Assembly: GCA_015179125.1 (NCBI GenBank)
Contig: WHVA01000114.1
Span: 124,001 to 188,000 of the forward strand
Length of the DNA: 64,000 nucleotides
From: Gautieria morchelliformis
Lineage: Eukaryota; Basidiomycota; Agaricomycetes; Gomphales; Gomphaceae
Reading direction: 5' to 3'
In this document: positions 12,205 to 24,069 of the stretch, in pieces
Layout of the letters: each line of letters opens with the position of its first letter
How positions within the stretch are numbered: the stretch's first letter is position 1
Notes under the pieces: generated by a model
What the model was told of the DNA's origin: nothing
The model's input: the letters and a program-made list of their open reading frames with translations, nothing else
Databases searched by the model: none
Program-made: the position numbers and the translations under genes

Positions 12205-12589
12205 ATGTCTGAGAAAGTGAAAGAGTTTGTGGAGATACCTCAGGAGTTTCTGCGGGATGGGAACCAGGTGGGTTCGTCGATAATGTGGCAGTTCTCGCTG
12301 ACCGTTCTGCAGTTCATAAGAAGATGCACAAAGCCGTCGCAAAAGGGTATACTTGTTTCGAAGCTCGAGATGGCCTGCTGACGTCCCGCTCAGAGTTCGC
12401 ACAGATCTGCAAGGCAGTCGCGATTGGGTTCGCTGTAATGGGCTTCATCGGCTACTTTGTCAAGCTCATCCATATCCCTATGTATGTCGCTGAATCCTTC
12501 AGCGTGTGCCATGCTTACCATGTATACGTGCGCCGCGCAGAAATAATATTCTAGTGTATGTGTTATATTCTGTGATACGAGACGATTGA
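12205..12589 (+). CDS. SSS1: Sec61 gamma subunit of the ER translocon
   Basis: Tail-anchored small subunit of the Sec61 channel. Exons 12205-12267, 12313-12346 and two more join to a protein of about 75 residues. Key blocks match the family: [32 protein letters not shown], then the single membrane helix [20 protein letters not shown] followed by INNIL. The junctions keep frame (the KEF codon and the P-I codon are split by introns). The last exon reads on for about nine residues past the usual INNIxVG end to TGA 12587-12589, so the C terminus is slightly longer than in animal Sec61 gamma. ATG 12205 is the first ATG and matches the family's short N terminus. Confidence 0.93.
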
Positions 12590-12951
12590 CAGCTGAGTCG
12601 ATGTAGGGGAGGTGCATAATGTGTATAAAAGCCAGCTATATAATGCAGGCAGGATGTCGTATATAGCCTGCTACGCCTAAGCCGGCTAATGCCGTGCGAT
12701 GAGTCTTCTCCGTCCGCCACAGTCAGCCATATTTTTAATTTTAAGCCTGAAGAGCCTCCATGAAAAATTGAGCATCGTCGCTTCCTCCGTCTCCCCGCTG
12801 ACTTATACCTAATACATACCAGCACATTCCTTTCGCTCACACTCCTTTGGCTCAGCACATTCCTTTGGCTCTAATGTATATCCAGCGTGTCCCTCACCCC
12901 CTCGCACAATTCAACAGCCACCCTCCGACCGCCTCGGATGTCCCCCAGACC

Positions 12952-13763
12952 ATGTCGACAAACGCGACAATGTCGTCTGCTGTCTCACAAGCTCACTCTC
13001 TCCGCATAGGCCTCGTCGTCCTTGGCGTCGTCCTCGCAACACTGTTGCTCTGTCTCATAGGCTTCTTCCTTGCCCGCCGTCGCGTCGCCTCCCTCCTTCC
13101 GTGCACCGTGAAGCACGCCGGGAGGGCTGTGAAACAAGACTCTGCACCGCAAATGCAACAGGAGGGTCGTGCACAGTTTATTGACGGATTCATCATTGTG
13201 CCTTCGAGGAAGGACTCCGGACCCAGTCGCACCCCCACGTCCCCGTCCAGCGAAGGCCCATCTACGCCTGTCAACTTCGAAGACCTTGGGGCACGGAGTG
13301 CGCTACAGCCCAAAGATGAATGTCCATGTGTCCCCATACCGGTGAATCCTTTACTCATATTATCGAACCAGCCTCACAACTAAGGAAATGCTGCAAGATC
13401 ATCGTCCACAGCCCCACACAGACACATCAGACGACATTCCTACCCGGCCCCGATTCGCCAGATTTCGCTGCCCCCACGGCTCACCACGAACACTTTTTCG
13501 ACGCACACCTCTCCACAGCTGCCCGCGCCTCCGGCATCCGCCCACATGGCCTTCCTGTTCGTGAACATCTATGAATATTGACCACAGGAAATTTTCTCAC
13601 TCCCTGACAGCTCTCCACTGTCCCCGAAGAGGCGTCAGCAACAGTCTCGTTCTCGGCGCCGTATTTTGATGTGGATGAGCAGACCCTGTACGGCATGAAC
13701 CCTGACGAGCACCGAGCACCTAGCCCAGTGGGCCCCTTCCCTGTTCACCAGTTTTATCGATGA
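12952..13763 (+). CDS. Uncharacterised single-span membrane protein
   Basis: First exon encodes a short Ser/Thr-rich N terminus, one strong membrane helix (GLVVLGVVLATLLLCLIGFF) followed by RRR, and a Ser/Pro-rich tail, suggesting an N-out type I/III topology. Coding signal then continues downstream in other frames: a His/Ala-rich exon around 13440-13551 (DFAAPTAHHEHFFDAHL) and a last exon after an acceptor at about 13610 ending in FPVHQFYR with TGA 13761-13763. The last junction (donor GTTCGT after codon GLP) is phase 0 and clean; the junction near 13350-13400 could not be fixed. ATG 12952 is in good context; an upstream in-frame ATG 12847 is possible. I do not recognise the family. Confidence 0.55.
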
Positions 13764-14389
13764 GGGTCACTAGGGGCCGCTGCTCCAGTTCTAATACCAC
13801 CCATTAGGCAACGCTCTTTCTCGTTATATGCTCTTGATCTCTTGATCTCTTGTTATTGTAGTTGTGGTGCTCGTTGCTGAGGGCTAGAATAAGGTGTTTT
13901 TCATGTTTTAGTGGTGTATCAATATTTCCTCGACGTTTTTGAGGCGTTTTTGGAAATTGCACCAGAAAAACGTGTTGCAAAAGCGCCACCGGGAGCCCTT
14001 TCGCCGCGTTTTTGATCGCATTTTTCAGGCATTAGAAAGTACGTGTATAGTATAATTATAGCTTTTCTTACTGCCGGGACTAACCATTTTCGCAGGCTTT
14101 TTCGAAAGCCACGACATAAAAAACCTCTGAGAAAACCACGAAAACGCAAGCGTGAAACGACGAGATAGTCGTTTTCCTTGCAATCGTCATTACTTTGACA
14201 TAGCATATGCTTCGGTGTATTCGATGCGGGACACCGCTCGCGTACATCGTGCATAGACGTATGCGTTACATACTTATTAGCCCAAACTGGGAAGATGACT
14301 ATGCTCTCAAGTAGCAACGTTTGCATTTCTGTAGATCAGTGTATACTGGAAGCAAGGGTATATCATGCATCTTTGGGTGGAACGGCATG
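13764..14389. other. Intergenic, AT-rich, with repeated GCGTTTTT/GCATTTTT words
   Basis: About 630 bp between two convergent membrane-protein genes. Between about 13930 and 14030 the word CGTTTTT recurs several times (for example GACGTTTTTGAGG, GGCGTTTTTGG, CGCGTTTTTGATCG). It might be the remnant of a small repeat; no coding support. Confidence 0.4.
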
Positions 14390-15225
14390 TCAGACCGGGG
14401 CCATGACTCCCCATTTGACGATGACCACCACCAGTAGAATAACAAACACCTCCGATAACAGGGCGATCACGCATCGCTTTGCCCATCTGAGTATCGGCAA
14501 AACGTGAAAGCTGAACGCGGGGTCAAAGTACACACTAACCTGAGCTCGGTTTCCCGAATGACCGAGCATCCCCATTTTATTTCCTGGCTGCTTCTCCCTG
14601 CCTCCCAATCCGTCGTTGTCCGCAAGGGCATCAACATAATTGCCGAACCTGCGACCCAGAACGCGGGAAACACTGAGAATAATCGTCTTCAGAGGCTTAA
14701 TTCATGCCGGTGATACATAGCGTATTCACCAAATCCAAGGAAGAACAGTGCCTTGGCAAGGGTCTTCGGTTTAGCGACAGCGTACACTCCTAGTTCCGTT
14801 GGATGGCATGCACGTGGCGGGACATCCAAGTCGATCTCGAAAAGGGATGTCTCATTATCGTCGCCGAAAGGCTGCCCGCCGAAGAACTCGGCTGTGTTCC
14901 AATCATGTACTCGCAGAAAGAACGTCGTGCGGCGCGGGCTCGGGGTACAGGGTGTTTTAGGGTATAGATGCCGCTTCTGCTTCTCCGATATATCAGCCAC
15001 AAGGTGCAGAGAGAACGGACGGTCTTTTCTCCTTTTGTCAGAGGCCGATGGCTGGTCTGTCGAGTGTATGACGGCGGGCGGATCGACACGTGCCGTCATG
15101 TCGCGGGTGATGTAGACCTGGGTAGCCATGGGAGGTATCACAGGCGTGAATGTAGGTTGCGGCGTGCGCTTTCGAAAGAGAGAAACCACGGTGGAGATGA
15201 GGGTCGTTGCGGGTGTGAAGTTCAT
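14390..15225 (-). CDS. Uncharacterised multi-span membrane protein
   Basis: On the minus strand from ATG 15225-15223 (excellent context, CCGCCATGA) a soluble Pro/Arg-rich N-terminal half leads to ALFFLGFGEYAM. After an intron (GTATCACC...CTCAG) the frame continues with FPAFWVAGSAIMLMPLR, and after another intron with WAKRCVIALLSEVFVILLVVVIV, ending at 14390. There are thus two or three C-terminal membrane segments. An in-frame ATG at 15360 would add 45 residues with a further hydrophobic stretch; I favour the internal start for its context. I do not recognise a named family, although this layout (long polar N terminus, C-terminal helices) recurs in fungal hypothetical proteins. Confidence 0.6.
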
Positions 15226-18200
15226 GGCGGTGAGTGCTCGAGTCTGCCTGGACGCAAGGAAGAATACAAGTACTAAAGACACAGCAGAACAGGACAGTAG
15301 AGTAGACAGCAAGCGATAGAGCGCAAATAGATAGGTGTGGATGCGGGCCCCAGGCAGCACTCAGTGCGACCCAAGCTGAACGCTGTACTCTTAACCATTA
15401 CAGGGCTTTTGTTCGTTGCCGTGCAGGAAGGCTATAGGTAGACAATGAGCGAGATGAACAAAAGGCCTCCAGTGAACTTGCGTTTGTAGGTCCAAGCTTT
15501 CATCAATGTCATCACTGGCAATCTTCCCACGTTTTTTTGGACTACTTCGAAGCATCGTTATAAAAATTATTTGACATGTCTTTTTGTAAGGACATATTAA
15601 GGGTAAATTACACTTACGACAGTGTATCAGCGAATTCAATGCGCTCTGTTGAGTATAATAAGTAGCAGGGTGTGAACGACCAATAAGATCGCAGGTCGAG
15701 AAACTGCATTAACTTCAAGTAGCTTGAAGAGTGATTCGTTTCGTGCTGAGAAACTCATGTCCATGGCTTTGGACCCCCTTGGGCCCATGGTGGCCGACCA
15801 GAGACTTTCGGATCAAACTTTATTCTTCCTATTAGAGTATGTAGGCCGAAAATACTAATTGACGTACCTTTTACCTGTAATTTATCTAGTACCGGAAACA
15901 CTGGACGATCACAAGTGAACCAACTTGACCGATAGCCTTCACCAATAAAGCGTGTTTTGTCCTTTCAAGGGCAATGAATGTGGTTCCATGCTCGGCGGTA
16001 GGTATCCAGGCTCGGGAGCAGCCACAGCCTGTGTACTATAGAGAGTGTCCATACTATAGAGATGCCTTGCCGCTCAATCTTTTGATTGACCTCATTCGAA
16101 CGTTTAGCACTGGCAGTCGCTTCTTGGCTAATACCGGTGCTGAGAAACACATCCCGACATGCATCATTTCACCGAAGTTGAAGAAGTGCTGAGAATTACC
16201 TGGGTCTGCGGCGCAAGCTAAGAATGTAGTGGTCCTTTCAACGCGAATCCAAAATGGTTACCAATTGATAAATGTGATCGCCAGCGCAGCAAATGCACTG
16301 CCACCAAAAGACACGAAGCCACCGGGCATCTTCACGTCAAAGCTGTCCATGAATCACCGAAGAAGTCCTTTGAAAGGCCAGTGGCACCACAGCCAGTTGA
16401 TCGAAGCCCTGGCATATCTTTTTGGGGTCTCGTTAGCGGGAACCTCGAGTAGACGAAAGGAGGTGGCAGGAAGGAAGGGCGATAGATTGCCGGTAGGGGA
16501 GTGTTGAAGGTATGCTAATGAAAATTTATCGCACCAAGAGGCAATGACCCTCCGATTTGAATGGAAGCCCTGAGGCATAGCATTCAGAGTAGCGACCGTC
16601 AACTTAAACGCGGAGCGCTGTCGTGGCATGTGTCTCCCCGCTTGTGAAACGGCGAGCGCGAGTGTTGATCGAAAACAGGTGATTGCTGTTGTAGACGATA
16701 CTGGGTCAGAGCGCATGAAGCATCCCTATCCCCTCTACCTATATTCTCCAATTAATTCTTAGACGTCTTGATTCTTGTTGAGGTGTATATCATAGCGCCG
16801 AATTAATGGGCACGAGGGAACACTGCCAGGCCATGAGCAGAGGCTGTCAAGGGGGAAGGAAATTCGAAGAGTATGGATACAATCATAGTGACGATTGGGT
16901 ATGAGGAAGCACTGCCACGCCATCAGCAAAAGCTGCCAAGGGGGAAGGGAATTCGGAGAGCTAGTATGGATGATGGCACAATAGCACAGGTATGATGGGC
17001 TTGAAAGACCGCCTGAAGGAACCACTGCCTTGATCAACATCAAGATCTAAATAGCACATGCTTTACGATCACACCCTCCAGCCCATTCGAGATAGACTCA
17101 GAAGGCTTGGAGGGTAACATGTAATTTAGAAACCGGAGAAAGGTATCCAAAATTCCACGTGGATGGCTGAGATGTTCCGCTGAGCGAGACGTGGTAAAAC
17201 ATGCGGAAATAAGGAATGAGCCCAATCACTCTTGCCAATAGCCAAGGATCGCAGTATTATTGCACCAAGATGGACATAAGGCATCCTCAGAAAGGGCATC
17301 CGTATTTGGGTCTGCGGCTGCAATGGCGAATGACACAAGCAGGGAGTGGCGTCTCGTGGATCATCCTCAGGGAGATCATGAGTCATATCATACCTGGCAA
17401 TTACCAAATGTTGCAATGCTTGGAGTCTTCTGACAGTTTGCGGCCCTTAGCAGGAAACAGGGAAGACATATGGGTCTCCGACAATGTATCACCGGGTTGT
17501 CGAGCCTGTGGTGGATCGAATTTAGGACGGTTTTGGCCTGAAACATAGATTATTGGTTTCCTTCGGGCACAAACACGCAACAGTGATAAGTGGGCTGATA
17601 ATACACCAATGCCATGTCTTTGGCCGCCGCCATGAGGGCATACGTGCCCACAGCTTATGTACGTTGGATTCTGTCAGCGGCATAATAAGTAAAGTACCGC
17701 CAAACACAGCCCATCTTGCCAAAAGTCCGTGACCCAGATCCAGGTCAGTTAGCTGGGCGATGAGACTGGTAAGATAATTGAGGGCTGAGAAGCGCTCACT
17801 TGAGCAGTTCCTCTCGTGCTGAGTGAGCGACTTAATTGGGGTGTTGTTATGTAAGTGCAAATACCACAGAAACTCAGTACCGGTGGACCTGGCTCTCCGG
17901 AAAACCTGGGATGGTGATGCGTCGATGATGCGTGTAAGGGTTTGGTGATGCACAAGTGACGCGTATCAAGTGTAAAGAAGCACAACTTTGCTTCTCCCGG
18001 TAGCAGCCTTTATCCGCTTCCATAACAACCCCACACCATAGGCTACGCACTCTAGACCTACACAGTGAAAACATTCATCAATTCCGGTGAACCCTAAGCA
18101 ATTGAAAGGTCAGTCGCATGGCGACAAGGGTCTCGTCCAACAACTTTCGCTCTCTCTCCAAGGTCCAGCCCTTCAATGTTGAGACATTGTGCTATGGGAT

Positions 18201-19100
18201 ACCGTATCGGGACCCAAGACCTCACCAAGACTCTTCCGACACAATTCCGTAGGTCGGGATATTGGATGATTGGACCTATCGGTCGGGCCATGTGTTCATA
18301 AAGAAGCGCCGGTCGAATGTACCTACACCAGCAATGGTCGAACCTTGGCTCAATGCATAATTCGACGGTGTGGGTATTTACTTGGTCACTCACCTCGAGT
18401 ATGAGACATGCAAGATATTCGTTTCGAAGGGCCAGCGACTTATTTTCACCACCTAAAGATTGTTAGCTTATTGGACAGTGCGAGAGAACCCAGCGCATGG
18501 TTCAATGTTCAACCTTACTAAGGGTATGCTGTGTGGATTTGATATCCTGGGCGCTCATCGCTGATCTAGCCACTCACAAGGGGTGCTTTTAGACGTACGG
18601 CTAGCGACTACCAGCTTTGTCGTATCGTCAAGCCAGCATATGTACACATCAGACACGTACCACAGCAATACGACATACTCGGTTAGCAGACGACGGGATG
18701 TTGGCTGATGCGACTGACGTTGGCAAGAGCTTATGTGGCAGTACAAAGGTTTAATGGTAGCACCAGGTCATCGTTTGCTGGTAAGAAGCGTTAGGCCACA
18801 GCATCGGGCTTCATACAAGAGGGGGAAATCCGCAGCCAAACCTGTGGCGACGTCGCCGCTGTTCCGTCCAGCGTTAGCAGCGTCGGCGTGAAACATTTGT
18901 CCTCGCCGAACCTGTAAGCGGTTAGGCCAATGCGTTTGTATGGATTACTAAAGTGGCTGCTGCGGATACAAACACGGCCAAATACGGGGCCCTTATCATA
19001 CGTGTCCGTTCTGGTGCTTGCCCTTTCTTAGTTCCCCTTTGCAACCAGCTCTTAACCGCGAGTTTGTATTCACGCGTGCCCTCCCCTTTAGACTATAGCC
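15226..19100. other. Gene-poor region with decayed reading frames
   Basis: About 3.9 kb without a gene I can support. Open frames are short, overlap on both strands and show no family motif. It holds an imperfect tandem duplication near 16.8 kb and a plus-strand frame from ATG 18118 that is interrupted by TAG 18250-18252 and ends at TAA 18358-18360. The rightmost 1 kb presumably includes the promoter of the zinc-finger gene. The impression is of decayed accessory or repeat-derived DNA. Confidence 0.5.
16808..16974. repeat. Imperfect tandem duplication, period about 89 bp
   Basis: Two adjacent units share the words CACTGCCA(G/C)GCCAT, CTG(T/C)CAAGGGGGAAGG, AATTCG and AGTATGGAT with several substitutions between copies. 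The first copy starts near 16808, the second near 16897. Function unknown. Confidence 0.7.
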
Positions 19101-20293
19101 ATGAGTATCAAGTCTTCTCCTCTTGACTGGCTCTCCTTCCCGCCTTCCAGCCCAGGAGACGTCCACGCCCCACACCCCGACCTGTTCGAGCTCGAGCTCG
19201 ACTCTTCCATCATTGCACTTCCACAAGGCGACCAGGAACAGCTCCAGCTGCTCAACATCGAACTCAGCGACCCCTACGCCTTCGTGCGCTCCGAAACTCC
19301 CAGGTGCGGCCCCCCTTCAACGTTCACCGTGTCGTCCGAGTCTACGTACGATTCCTACTCGTCTCACTCCGAGTCGTTGTACGACTATTCCAATTCTACG
19401 TCTGATTTCGACAACAACGGAGATTATCGCGTTGATCTCGGCATCGATTTCTCAAGGTTTTCAGTCGACGTCGATGCTGCGGCCGCCGAAGCCAAGGTTC
19501 AGTTGACTGCGTCCGGCGGCGTTAAAGACGAACCAGACAACGCAATGGGTCCTCTATCAAAGATGGACAGCGACTCGTCGCTCGGCACCTCAAACAATTG
19601 TTTCAACGTGCCTTACCCGTCTGCGGACGCCAGTCGTCGCAGTTCGTTCCATGAGGGCTTGACATCCGCAGCCGCAGCCGCCGCGGGTGACTCTGCTCAA
19701 GCGGCGCAGTCCGCTGCAGATTATTATGCGACCATGTACACCCAGAAGCCCGTCGCTGCGGTCCAGTCTACTATTTCACCTTCCAATCTTCTCCCTGTTG
19801 CAATTCAGAAGATGGAACATTCCGCCGCCTCTCCCACTCCTTCCGCCACCAATAGCGCGCACAGCGCCGGGAGCGCCAATGCTTCCTCTACCCATACCGA
19901 AATGTCTGAGCATCTCGACCCCAGGAAGAAATACAAATGCTCGGCCTGTCCCCGAGGTATGCCACCGCCTTCGGTCAGCTCATATTTTCTAATGTACCAC
20001 ATCACGCAGCTTTCGCTCGTGCCTACAATCTGAAGACGCACCTGCAGACTCATGATCCCAACAGGCTCAAACCTCACACCTGTCCTCACAGGTCCTGCGG
20101 TCGCTCCTTCAGCCGCAAGCATGACCTCGGTCGTCATCTCGTTTCCATCCACCGCGATGAGCCTTCTGGATCCCTTGCGGATGACAAGCAGCAGGTAATT
20201 GGTGTTACCCAAGGCACGCGCGGTTGGTGCGATGGCTGCGGCGCAGGCTGGGTCGGCAAGCCAGGTGCTTGTGCCTGCAACGACGTCAAATAA
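19101..20293 (+). CDS. C2H2 zinc-finger transcription factor
   Basis: Exon 1 (19101-19956) encodes a long Ser/Asp/Ala-rich region with an acidic, Tyr/Ser-rich stretch (residues about 75-115), a poly-Ala run and Ser/Thr/Pro segments, typical of activation domains. A 53-bp intron (19957-20009) splits the first zinc finger, KYKCSACPRAFARAYNLKTHLQTH; the second finger is HTCPHRSCGRSFSRKHDLGRHLVSIH. After the fingers comes a short Cys-rich tail (WCDGCGAGW...GACAC). Two C-terminal C2H2 fingers of this kind occur in fungal stress regulators of the Crz1/Msn2/Seb1 type; the exact orthologue is not clear. Codon use is strongly biased to C-ending codons, suggesting good expression. ATG 19101 follows a pyrimidine-rich leader. 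The stop is TAA 20291-20293. Confidence 0.88.
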
Positions 20294-21051
20294 ATGATCA
20301 GTTGCACCTGTCCTTAATTCACTATGCCTTTGGGTACGCATCATTTAGCTCGCACATGTCTTAAGCTAAGTATGATCTAGTCGCCGACAGGTCTTTGGCC
20401 GTCGCCACCCCACTCCTCGTACCACACCTTCGTCCCGTTCTGATTGATAGCCACCCAATCTTGAGCCCAGTGACGAGTGTGGTCGCCTCCTTGTCAACCA
20501 CATGGAATTTCCCTATGTCCGCCTGGACCACTTTCCTATTGTTGTCCCCCATCACCTACCTATCGATCGTTCTTCAAATGGATGAGTATCCAATTAAACT
20601 GCTGTTTCTCTCATTGTCCTGCTGCGCACGCGTTATACCTATTCGACTTCGTCTATTCTTCTATCGTTCTTGTACCTTGCTATGGTCTATGAACTCCTCT
20701 CATCACAAATATGTATACTCTTCTATGCGCGTCGTCTATGAATGATATACCAACTTTTTCTTTAAATCGATGCGCGATCGAATTTGGCTGCGCAGTAGAG
20801 GCACAGATGTGGCGCTATTGCGTACGCGGCGCAGGGTGCACAGTTGCAGGTAAGAGCTTATAGAGGTCCAGATTAATCAATAGATGTGATGTGTCAAATG
20901 GTTTCCCGATGTCCTACAGGTTACAGTATTGATCACCGGCCTCTGCTTCGAACTGCGCTTGGGTTGTTGCTCCTTTCTGGCAGATGGGGTACAACAGATG
21001 GGACACTCTTGTAGTATGTCATGTCGTCGACACCGGCTCTTCTCCGCATAG
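20294..21051. other. Convergent intergenic region
   Basis: About 760 bp between the zinc-finger gene and the convergent small gene. A 116-codon plus-strand open frame (20395-20745) has a biased Leu/Ser/Tyr composition and no domain; I regard it as 3' UTR chance sequence. Confidence 0.5.
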
Positions 21052-21710
21052 CTAGCCTGACTCTTCACCAGAGCTTGAGGAATCCTCCGAGTCGATGTCA
21101 ATGCTGATGGGATTATCCCGGGTTGACCCAGCGCCGTGTACGACGAACCGCGATGTGCGATTAAACAGCCTGTTTTGTCTGCCAGGCGCAGGTATAAGGC
21201 CGTTACCGATCCCAGAGTTCCTTTGGGTTCCCCGACGACTTGGTAAGGCTTCCGGTGATGATCTTGAGCTGGCAACAGAGGCTTCTAGAAAGCGGTGTGT
21301 TAGTAACTATGGGAAAAGATCTGAGCGACAATACGCCTCGTCGGCAAATTCAGAAGTGTCTAATTGTCCGCGTTGATGCATCAAAGACATGAGGTTTCAA
21401 AGAACAAATGAAAGGTGACCACAAAAACGAATTGGAAAATGGCCCGAATGAAAGGATCAGCGTTACCTTTGCTACTGGGATGAACCAGCTTTTGTCGTTT
21501 ACGCGGCCTGGGGTCGTTGGAATATGTGGAACTTTCAGACGCGTCCGAGTCTGTCTGCACGAATATAGGAGCACGTTTATGGCGAACCCGATCTCCTCGC
21601 AGCGGCTTGGACGAGACAGGTATACCCTTGGATTTTGGGACTGTCTTTTGCGTATTCGTCCCGGATTCTATAGAGCATTCGGACAAGTCAGACTCCCCAG
21701 TGTCACTCAT
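21052..21710 (-). CDS. Small acidic, Ser-rich, Arg/Lys-patched protein of unknown function
   Basis: Two exons on the minus strand, 21710-21467 and 21284-21052, joined by a 182-bp intron (GTAACG...TTCTAG) with phase 1, give 158 residues. The N terminus has MSDTGESDLSECSIESGT, then a basic patch (RVRHKRAP, DPRPRKRQKLV, a likely nuclear localisation signal). The C-terminal exon is Arg/Ser-rich and ends in an acidic serine tract (NPISIDIDSEDSSSSGEESG), resembling a CK2 site cluster or SUMO-interacting motif. An upstream in-frame ATG at 21728 adds six residues. I do not recognise a family. The call rests on composition and the in-frame junction. Confidence 0.5.
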
Positions 21711-22194
21711 CGGCGAAACCGCACACAACTTACAAGGATCTTATACGGGCGTATAAGGTATGTAATATGCATAATATATATAATGTATATATCACCTTAT
21801 GAGGCCTCATACCCCACCTCTTGTTATTCCAAGGTCTCATATTCTCTTGGTAAGCGCCGATCAGGCTTACGGCACCTTGCACGCTCAGGTAACCATTACC
21901 TTAGTCTGGAAGGCTTACAACGCGTGGTGGGCGCCCCCAAGGCTTGCGACGCTCTATGTGGTCAGGTAACCATGTTCATGTCCTGTGAGGCTTACATTAC
22001 ATTGTGGACTCACGTTACCATTTCACTTTGGGTAGGTCTTACGGGAGACGTAGACATCCATATACAGGCAGCCACGTGTTGTCTTCGTGGCGAGCCTTGC
22101 AGATCCTTGCACTCGGTTCCAGGAATGGTGCAGGAAGTATAATGGGATATACGTATTTGAACCAAACTGCAAATACATATATGGGGCTAGGTAA
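21711..22194. other. Region holding the left end of the Plavaka-type element
   Basis: Contains an 18-bp palindrome (CTTATACG-GG-CGTATAAG, about 21739-21756), a TATA-rich stretch, another palindrome (TATGAGGCCTCATA), and, from about 21860 to 22040, several copies of GGCTTAC and GTAACCAT that look like subterminal repeats. No gene. Confidence 0.45.
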
Positions 22195-23736
22195 TTAATC
22201 TAATTCCTCAGCAGGTATTGCAGGCGGCCCTGCATGCTGACAGTTGGTAGCGTTTTGTAAAGCTGCACGCTTGGCCGCTTTCTGGGTCTTCAGGAGGGCC
22301 AGCGAGTCCATTGTCTCGTCGTTCGATCCCAGTTCGTCTTCGCCTGGGAATAGGCAACTATGGTTGGTGAGTGTCAGTGTCGATACCGGAGCTGACAATT
22401 TACATACCTATTCCACCAATGCAGCAGATCCTGTACCTCCTCCTCAAAATCCGGATCTTCGAGGAACTTCACGAGGTGCCAGAAGAAATGTGTGTTATCA
22501 AACGGGCCGCCAACTTTTTGTTTCGTTTCTCCGGATGACAATGCAAACCGAGTCTGGGAAGGTTAGGTACGATTGATGGACACATGACCTGACCTTGTCC
22601 ACTCACCTGCGTTGCCACATATGCCAGGGATCGGCAAGTCACTTGTTGCATCTCAGCAAGTCGTGCATTGCAATAGCGGCTATTGCGTGAGATGCCATCA
22701 GGTTTGTCCCAGCTGCTGGGGCCAGTATAGATCAACTTGTAAGCCTTGAATCTCGTTATTTTCAGTGCATGCACGATCAGGCTCAAACTCACACAAACGA
22801 GGAGTTCGCCTTGGAGTAGGCCTTCAGCAATGTCGGTTGGATTGTACCTGTCTTTGGGATAAAAGAAGCGTGGCCAGGATGTTGTGGATGCCAGGTTTGG
22901 TGCCGCGTGTAGTTTCTCCTGCACGCTGTACGTGTGTTGAGTTAGTTAGCTGTTGTAGGCATGACAAGCTCACCTGTCATCACTCCAGTCTAATGTTGTG
23001 GGGCACAGTAACTCTCCCGTGAGGTTGTTGGGAAATCCACGGAGGGCCTTGTTCTTGTGGTCAAGTGAACACAATGCAGGGGACTCGGGAAATTGTAAGC
23101 GAATCATGTCGACAATGGCATATTTCAGACTGTTCGTGTCAGCTTGGCGGGCTGAGTTTTGCCCCTCCTTGAGCTATAAGCAATGAGTCCATTAATTTTG
23201 TCTCATGGCTCTCGTGGCATGCTTACTTCCTTGAACAGTTCCTTAAATTTCGCGACAGGGGCTTCTGAAACATACTCGCCCAGGGCTGGAATGTGCTTCG
23301 TTAGGAGGGTGTATGATTCCAAGACTCGCTGCTGCCTGAGATTGATTAAGGTGAGTAAGAGTCTCCGGAATAAGTTAAGGGAACTCTGACATATCCGAGA
23401 ACGCGTCAGATGTTCCTGGCATGAGAGCCTTCAGGTACGTGTTGATAATTATCTTGGGGTCAGTGTATGCATCAACAACACGTGCACAGGTCCTTCCCCA
23501 ATCACGCCATGGTGTGGCAGGGCTCTTCCTGTGAGATGAAGGTGAGGGTGCTGTCCAGGGACTCAAGGGACCGACCGCTACCTTCTCTTGCGGCCATGTG
23601 GGCCAACTTCATCTTCATCGACAGGGGAGTGTACCTGTTTGCGGGCCAGGTCGGAGTCCTCAACGGTAGGTGATGAATACCGTGAGGGTGGGTCTGATGA
23701 AGGGGGCAGAGAAGATCCTGAGGAGGGCATAGGCAT
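22195..23736 (-). CDS. DUF6698-type protein encoded within the transposon
   Basis: Seven or eight exons on the minus strand join in frame from ATG 23736 (MPMPSSGSS). The N terminus is Ser/Pro-rich and then acidic/basic (DEDEVGPHGRKRR). The core reads WGRTCARVVDAYTDPKII, YTLLTKHIPALGEY, LKYAIVDMIRLQFPESP, a hydrophobic FFYPKDRYNPTDIAEGLLQG, then YKLIYTGPSSW, RYCNARLAEMQQVT, and TRFALSSG before a C-terminal WHLVKFLEDPDF...LLHWWN block. The order of 'GPSS', 'N-R-L-x-x-M-x-x-VT' and 'TRFALSS' matches the DUF6698 family of Agaricomycete proteins as I recall it. All introns have usable GT-AG sites and keep frame, so the gene looks intact. Biochemical role unknown. It is transcribed divergently from the transposase, which suggests co-regulation. 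Confidence 0.72.
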
Positions 23737-24069
23737 GTGGAGGGGTAGTGTATGGATAGATATGTGGGAGTGATAGGCCTGGTGCATGCAAACAATAAAC
23801 ATGCAGATTTATATGTGAGCTCACGTGACTTTTCAACTTCACCCAGAAATAGAGGCATTTCGGGGACGTTTAGCATGTGAGCCGAAAACCATTTTTACGA
23901 CCAGGCATTCATGTCCGATATTTACTACAGGGCTGGTGCGGTGTGACTATATTTGGTACGTGTTGTCACAGGGGCACTTGCTGTTAATTAATGCCAGACC
24001 GCTTGGTCCTTGAAGATGCGGCACAGTGTTCACTCTGGCATATGCATCAGTTTCTTAGCTTTGCTCATT
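23737..24069. promoter_or_regulatory. Divergent promoter of the Plavaka/DUF6698 pair
   Basis: 333 bp between the two start codons. Both genes of the element must be driven from here, consistent with coordinated expression. No specific motif could be assigned. Confidence 0.45.

Noticed and set aside
13919-14326. 135-codon minus-strand frame with RGF-like repeats
   Set aside because: The apparent repeats come from GCGTTTTT words in AT-rich DNA; no family match.
20395-20745. 116-codon plus-strand frame after the zinc-finger gene
   Set aside because: Hydrophobic, Ser/Tyr-rich composition without domain; probably 3' UTR.
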